NCBI GenBank assembly: GCA_039680625.1
Contig: JBDKSN010000108.1
Location: forward strand, 1-6,962
DNA length: 6,962 nucleotides
Direction: 5' to 3'
Source of the DNA: JAAYDS01 sp039680625
GTDB taxonomy: Bacteria; Chloroflexota; Anaerolineae; UBA1429
The notes beneath the pieces are model-generated. The model had not been told where the DNA came from, made no database searches, and saw nothing but the letters and a program-made list of their open reading frames with translations. A program made the position numbers and the translations under genes. Every line of letters starts with the position of its first letter. Position 1 is the first letter of the stretch. This document shows, piece after piece, positions 5,727 to 6,962 of the stretch.

Positions 5727-6773
5727 CTAACTGTATTCCGTGACCAACGACACCAACCGGATAAAGTGGCGGGCGCCGCGTTCTCCATACAAACTCGAAG
5801 AGGTGCCTCCCAACATAAAGCGCGTTCGGCCAACCGAGGCCAGTACCTGGCGCGCCAGGGGTTCGATCTCGGCCCAAGGGCGGGTATCGAGCACCTCCAT
5901 ATCATCCAGCCCGCCCACCAGGCACACCCGGTCGCCGATACGTCGCCAGGCCTCGCCCATCGGCAGGTCGCCATAGGGAGGCTGCTCGATCGGGTCGAGC
6001 GAGTCTATGCCCAGGGCGGCGATACGGTCGAGCCAATGCGCCATACGGCCATGGTTGTGGTCGTGGGCGATGGCGCCATAGGCATGGATGAGCTCGACCA
6101 GCGGCCGATCGAAGGGAGCAACCAATGCCTCCCAGGCGCGCGGCCCCATCAGCTCGGTCGCATACTCACCGCCATAGATGCGCAGACAGTCCACGCCACC
6201 CTCCCATGCGCGGGCGACTATGCGAGCAATGCGCTCGGCGGCGACGCCCGCGGCCCAGCTGAGCAGCTCAGGGTCTTCGGCCCAGAGACGGCAACACAGT
6301 TCGGGACCGAGCGTATCGTGCAGGTAATTGAGCGCATTGCCAAATCCGACGATGACCAGGCCACGGTCCCTTACCTGCGCCTTGAGCGCACGGTAGGCGG
6401 CGCAATCTGGCCTCGGCTCGACATAGGGCGCGGCCAGCAGGGCGCGCAGATCGTCGGCCGACTTGCACAGATACTCGGTCGCTGCCGTAGTCTGGGCGGT
6501 GGTGGTGTACGCCGCAGTGAGCTCTCGGTCAGCGAGCCGCACGCGCAGCCGACGTATAGCGCCCTCATGCTGCTCCTCTGGCGCCCACAGCGCTCCGCCG
6601 ACTGGATTGCAGCCCAATCCGATGTCGATGAACGGATCGGTGTGATCGAGCAGGTCTTGCCCTAACTGGCTGGCCATCGGCACGGTGCCCAAGCCCCACG
6701 GCGCGACGGGGATGCGATCCGGCGTCTCGCCGCGGATGGCGGCTAGCATACGCTCTCGTGAGGTCAAGTTCAC
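5727..6773 (-). CDS. URO-D superfamily protein, unknown function (methyltransferase-like TIM barrel)
   Basis: A 348-residue protein of the uroporphyrinogen decarboxylase/MtaA superfamily. The N-terminus LTSRERMLAAIRGETPDRIPVAPW (3-26) is the standard opening of this group. GVDCLRIYGGEYATELMGPRAWE (193-214) and the His cluster HDHNHG (237-242) follow. Further on are LGIDSLDPIEQPPYGD (254-269), RVCLVGGLDD (282-291) and FMLGGTSSSLYGERG (319-332). In corrinoid/coenzyme M methyltransferases zinc is held by His-x-Cys and a downstream Cys. Here the motif is H239-N-H241 and the downstream site reads GGTSSS with no Cys, so neither haem biosynthesis nor ordinary thiol methylation is supported. The GTG at 6773 is preferred: it matches where the family starts, has AGG 6 nt upstream, and lies downstream of a TTGTCA-17-CATATT promoter. 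The alternative ATG at 6842 adds 23 residues that contain that promoter. It is first in an operon with the SIS and kinase genes. Confidence 0.85.
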   Translation of the reverse strand: MNLTSRERMLAAIRGETPDRIPVAPWGLGTVPMASQLGQDLLDHTDPFIDIGLGCNPVGGALWAPEEQHEGAIRRLRVRLADRELTAAYTTTAQTTAATEYLCKSADDLRALLAAPYVEPRPDCAAYRALKAQVRDRGLVIVGFGNALNYLHDTLGPELCCRLWAEDPELLSWAAGVAAERIARIVARAWEGGVDCLRIYGGEYATELMGPRAWEALVAPFDRPLVELIHAYGAIAHDHNHGRMAHWLDRIAALGIDSLDPIEQPPYGDLPMGEAWRRIGDRVCLVGGLDDMEVLDTRPWAEIEPLARQVLASVGRTRFMLGGTSSSLYGERGARHFIRLVSLVTEYS

Positions 6774-6804
6774 CTTGTACCTGCCAGGCCGATAGGCTCT
6801 CGAC

Positions 6805-6833
6805 AATATGCCCTGAGACGCGCCGTTTGACAA
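6805..6833 (-). promoter_or_regulatory. Promoter of the URO-D-like/SIS/kinase operon
   Basis: On the minus strand TTGTCA (6833-6828, 5 of 6) is followed after 17 nt by CATATT (6810-6805, 4 of 6). Transcription would start near 6798, leaving a leader of about 25 nt before the GTG at 6773. Its -35 box overlaps that of the divergent promoter on the other strand. Confidence 0.5.
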
Positions 6834-6857
6834 GCCACGCATTCACTCATCTAAAAT
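6827..6857 (+). promoter_or_regulatory. Candidate divergent promoter for the right-edge gene
   Basis: TTGACA (6827-6832, perfect) is followed by TAAAAT (6852-6857, 5 of 6) with a 19-nt spacer, slightly longer than ideal. Transcription would start near 6864, in the first of the two direct repeats, about 44 nt before the ATG at 6908. Confidence 0.45.
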
Positions 6858-6900
6858 CGAACCGAAGGCATACAGTACACTCAAATGATAATCGAACCGA
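6855..6900. repeat. Pair of 11-bp direct repeats, candidate operators
   Basis: AATCGAACCGA occurs at 6855-6865 and again, identical, at 6890-6900, 35 bp apart start to start. The first copy overlaps the predicted -10 and start site of the rightward promoter; the second lies just before the RBS of the right-edge gene. An overlapping inverted repeat, GGCATACA (6867-6874) with TGTATGCC (6905-6912), is also present. Placement between divergent genes suggests binding by a local, perhaps autoregulated, transcription factor. Confidence 0.5.
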
Positions 6901-6907
6901 GGAATGT

Positions 6908-6962
6908 ATGCCCCGAAAGCACACTATGAGCCTGGAAGACCGGAATCAGCATCTCAAGAACG
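6908..6962 (+). CDS. Start of a divergent gene, product unknown (partial; possible regulator)
   Basis: The first 18 codons read MPRKHTMSLEDRNQHLKN and the frame is open to the window edge. GAGGA (6899-6903) lies 4 nt before the ATG; another ATG at 6904 has no room for an RBS, and an internal ATG at codon 7 is possible. The basic, hydrophilic start and the position divergent from a sugar operon across repeated candidate operators would suit a transcriptional regulator, but no DNA-binding domain is visible in so short a piece, so the function is unassigned. Confidence 0.5.
   Translation, partial: MPRKHTMSLEDRNQHLKN

Noticed and set aside
5716..5877. A 54-residue N-terminal extension of the SIS protein
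   Set aside because: It overlaps the conserved C-terminus of the URO-D-like protein in another frame, while the ATG at 5715 has a strong RBS and begins where the family usually begins.
5766..6665. A 299-codon plus-strand frame
   Set aside because: It is antisense to the URO-D-like gene, which has clear family motifs; no credible RBS or product.
5727..6773. Haem biosynthesis uroporphyrinogen decarboxylase (HemE)
   Set aside because: The N-terminal and barrel motifs fit the methyltransferase-like branch rather than HemE, and the gene sits in a sugar operon with no other tetrapyrrole genes.
6774..6842. A 23-residue N-terminal extension of the URO-D-like protein from the ATG at 6842
   Set aside because: The extension has no family similarity, contains the TTGTCA-17-CATATT promoter, and its ATG has only a weak GATGAG upstream. 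Kept as an alternative start.
1..6962. A sulfosugar (sulfoquinovose/DHPS) degradation locus
   Set aside because: A glycyl radical enzyme activator, SIS isomerase and PfkB-type kinase recall parts of such pathways, but no sulfolyase, sulfo-sugar aldolase or transaldolase, or sulfonate transporter is present, and the two sugar-acid enzymes point elsewhere.

Overview
The window is GC-rich bacterial DNA with no rRNA, tRNA, insertion sequence or CRISPR array. Coding density is high, intergenic gaps are short, Shine-Dalgarno sequences are strong, TTG and GTG starts occur, and several intergenic regions carry exact or near-exact sigma70-type TTGACA boxes. The gene content is typical of a carbohydrate-fermenting or facultative bacterium. 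A member of the Chloroflexota (Anaerolineae/Caldilineae-like) would fit the combination of GC content and families, but this is a guess from style, not a taxonomic call.

Layout, left to right. (1) At the left edge the first codons of a minus-strand gene are visible (16..1), with a good RBS and an upstream TTGACA. (2) Divergent from it is a plus-strand glycyl-radical-enzyme activating protein (231-1133), with its own promoter (136-164) and an intrinsic terminator (1158-1188), so it looks like a single-gene transcript. Its glycyl radical enzyme partner is not in the window. (3) A plus-strand two-gene operon follows, driven by a promoter at 1252-1280: an enolase-superfamily (mandelate racemase/muconate lactonizing-like) acid-sugar enzyme with a TTG start (1338-2690) and, 12 nt downstream, a compact UxuA-type mannonate dehydratase (2703-3671). 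(4) A 28-bp perfect palindrome (3679-3706) separates it from a converging minus-strand operon. (5) That operon reads right to left: a URO-D-superfamily protein of unknown function (6773-5727), a stand-alone SIS-domain sugar-phosphate isomerase/deaminase-like protein (5715-4642), and a PfkB-family sugar kinase (4645-3722) whose ATG overlaps the SIS stop codon. (6) At the right edge a divergent plus-strand gene starts at 6908 and runs out of the window. Between it and the URO-D-like gene are back-to-back candidate promoters with overlapping -35 boxes and a pair of 11-bp direct repeats that look like operators.

The likely theme is catabolism of an acidic or modified sugar. The UxuA-like enzyme would convert D-mannonate, or a close relative, to a 2-keto-3-deoxy acid. 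The enolase-superfamily enzyme would supply a related dehydration or isomerisation. The PfkB kinase and SIS protein would phosphorylate and isomerise (or deaminate/deglycosylate) a hexose derivative. No transporter, aldolase or glycoside hydrolase lies in the window, so the substrate cannot be named. The least explained component is the URO-D-like protein: it sits first in the sugar operon, has a His-x-His-x-His motif where the methyltransferase branch of the family has His-x-Cys, and lacks the downstream zinc-binding Cys. It is the best candidate here for an undescribed enzymatic activity.
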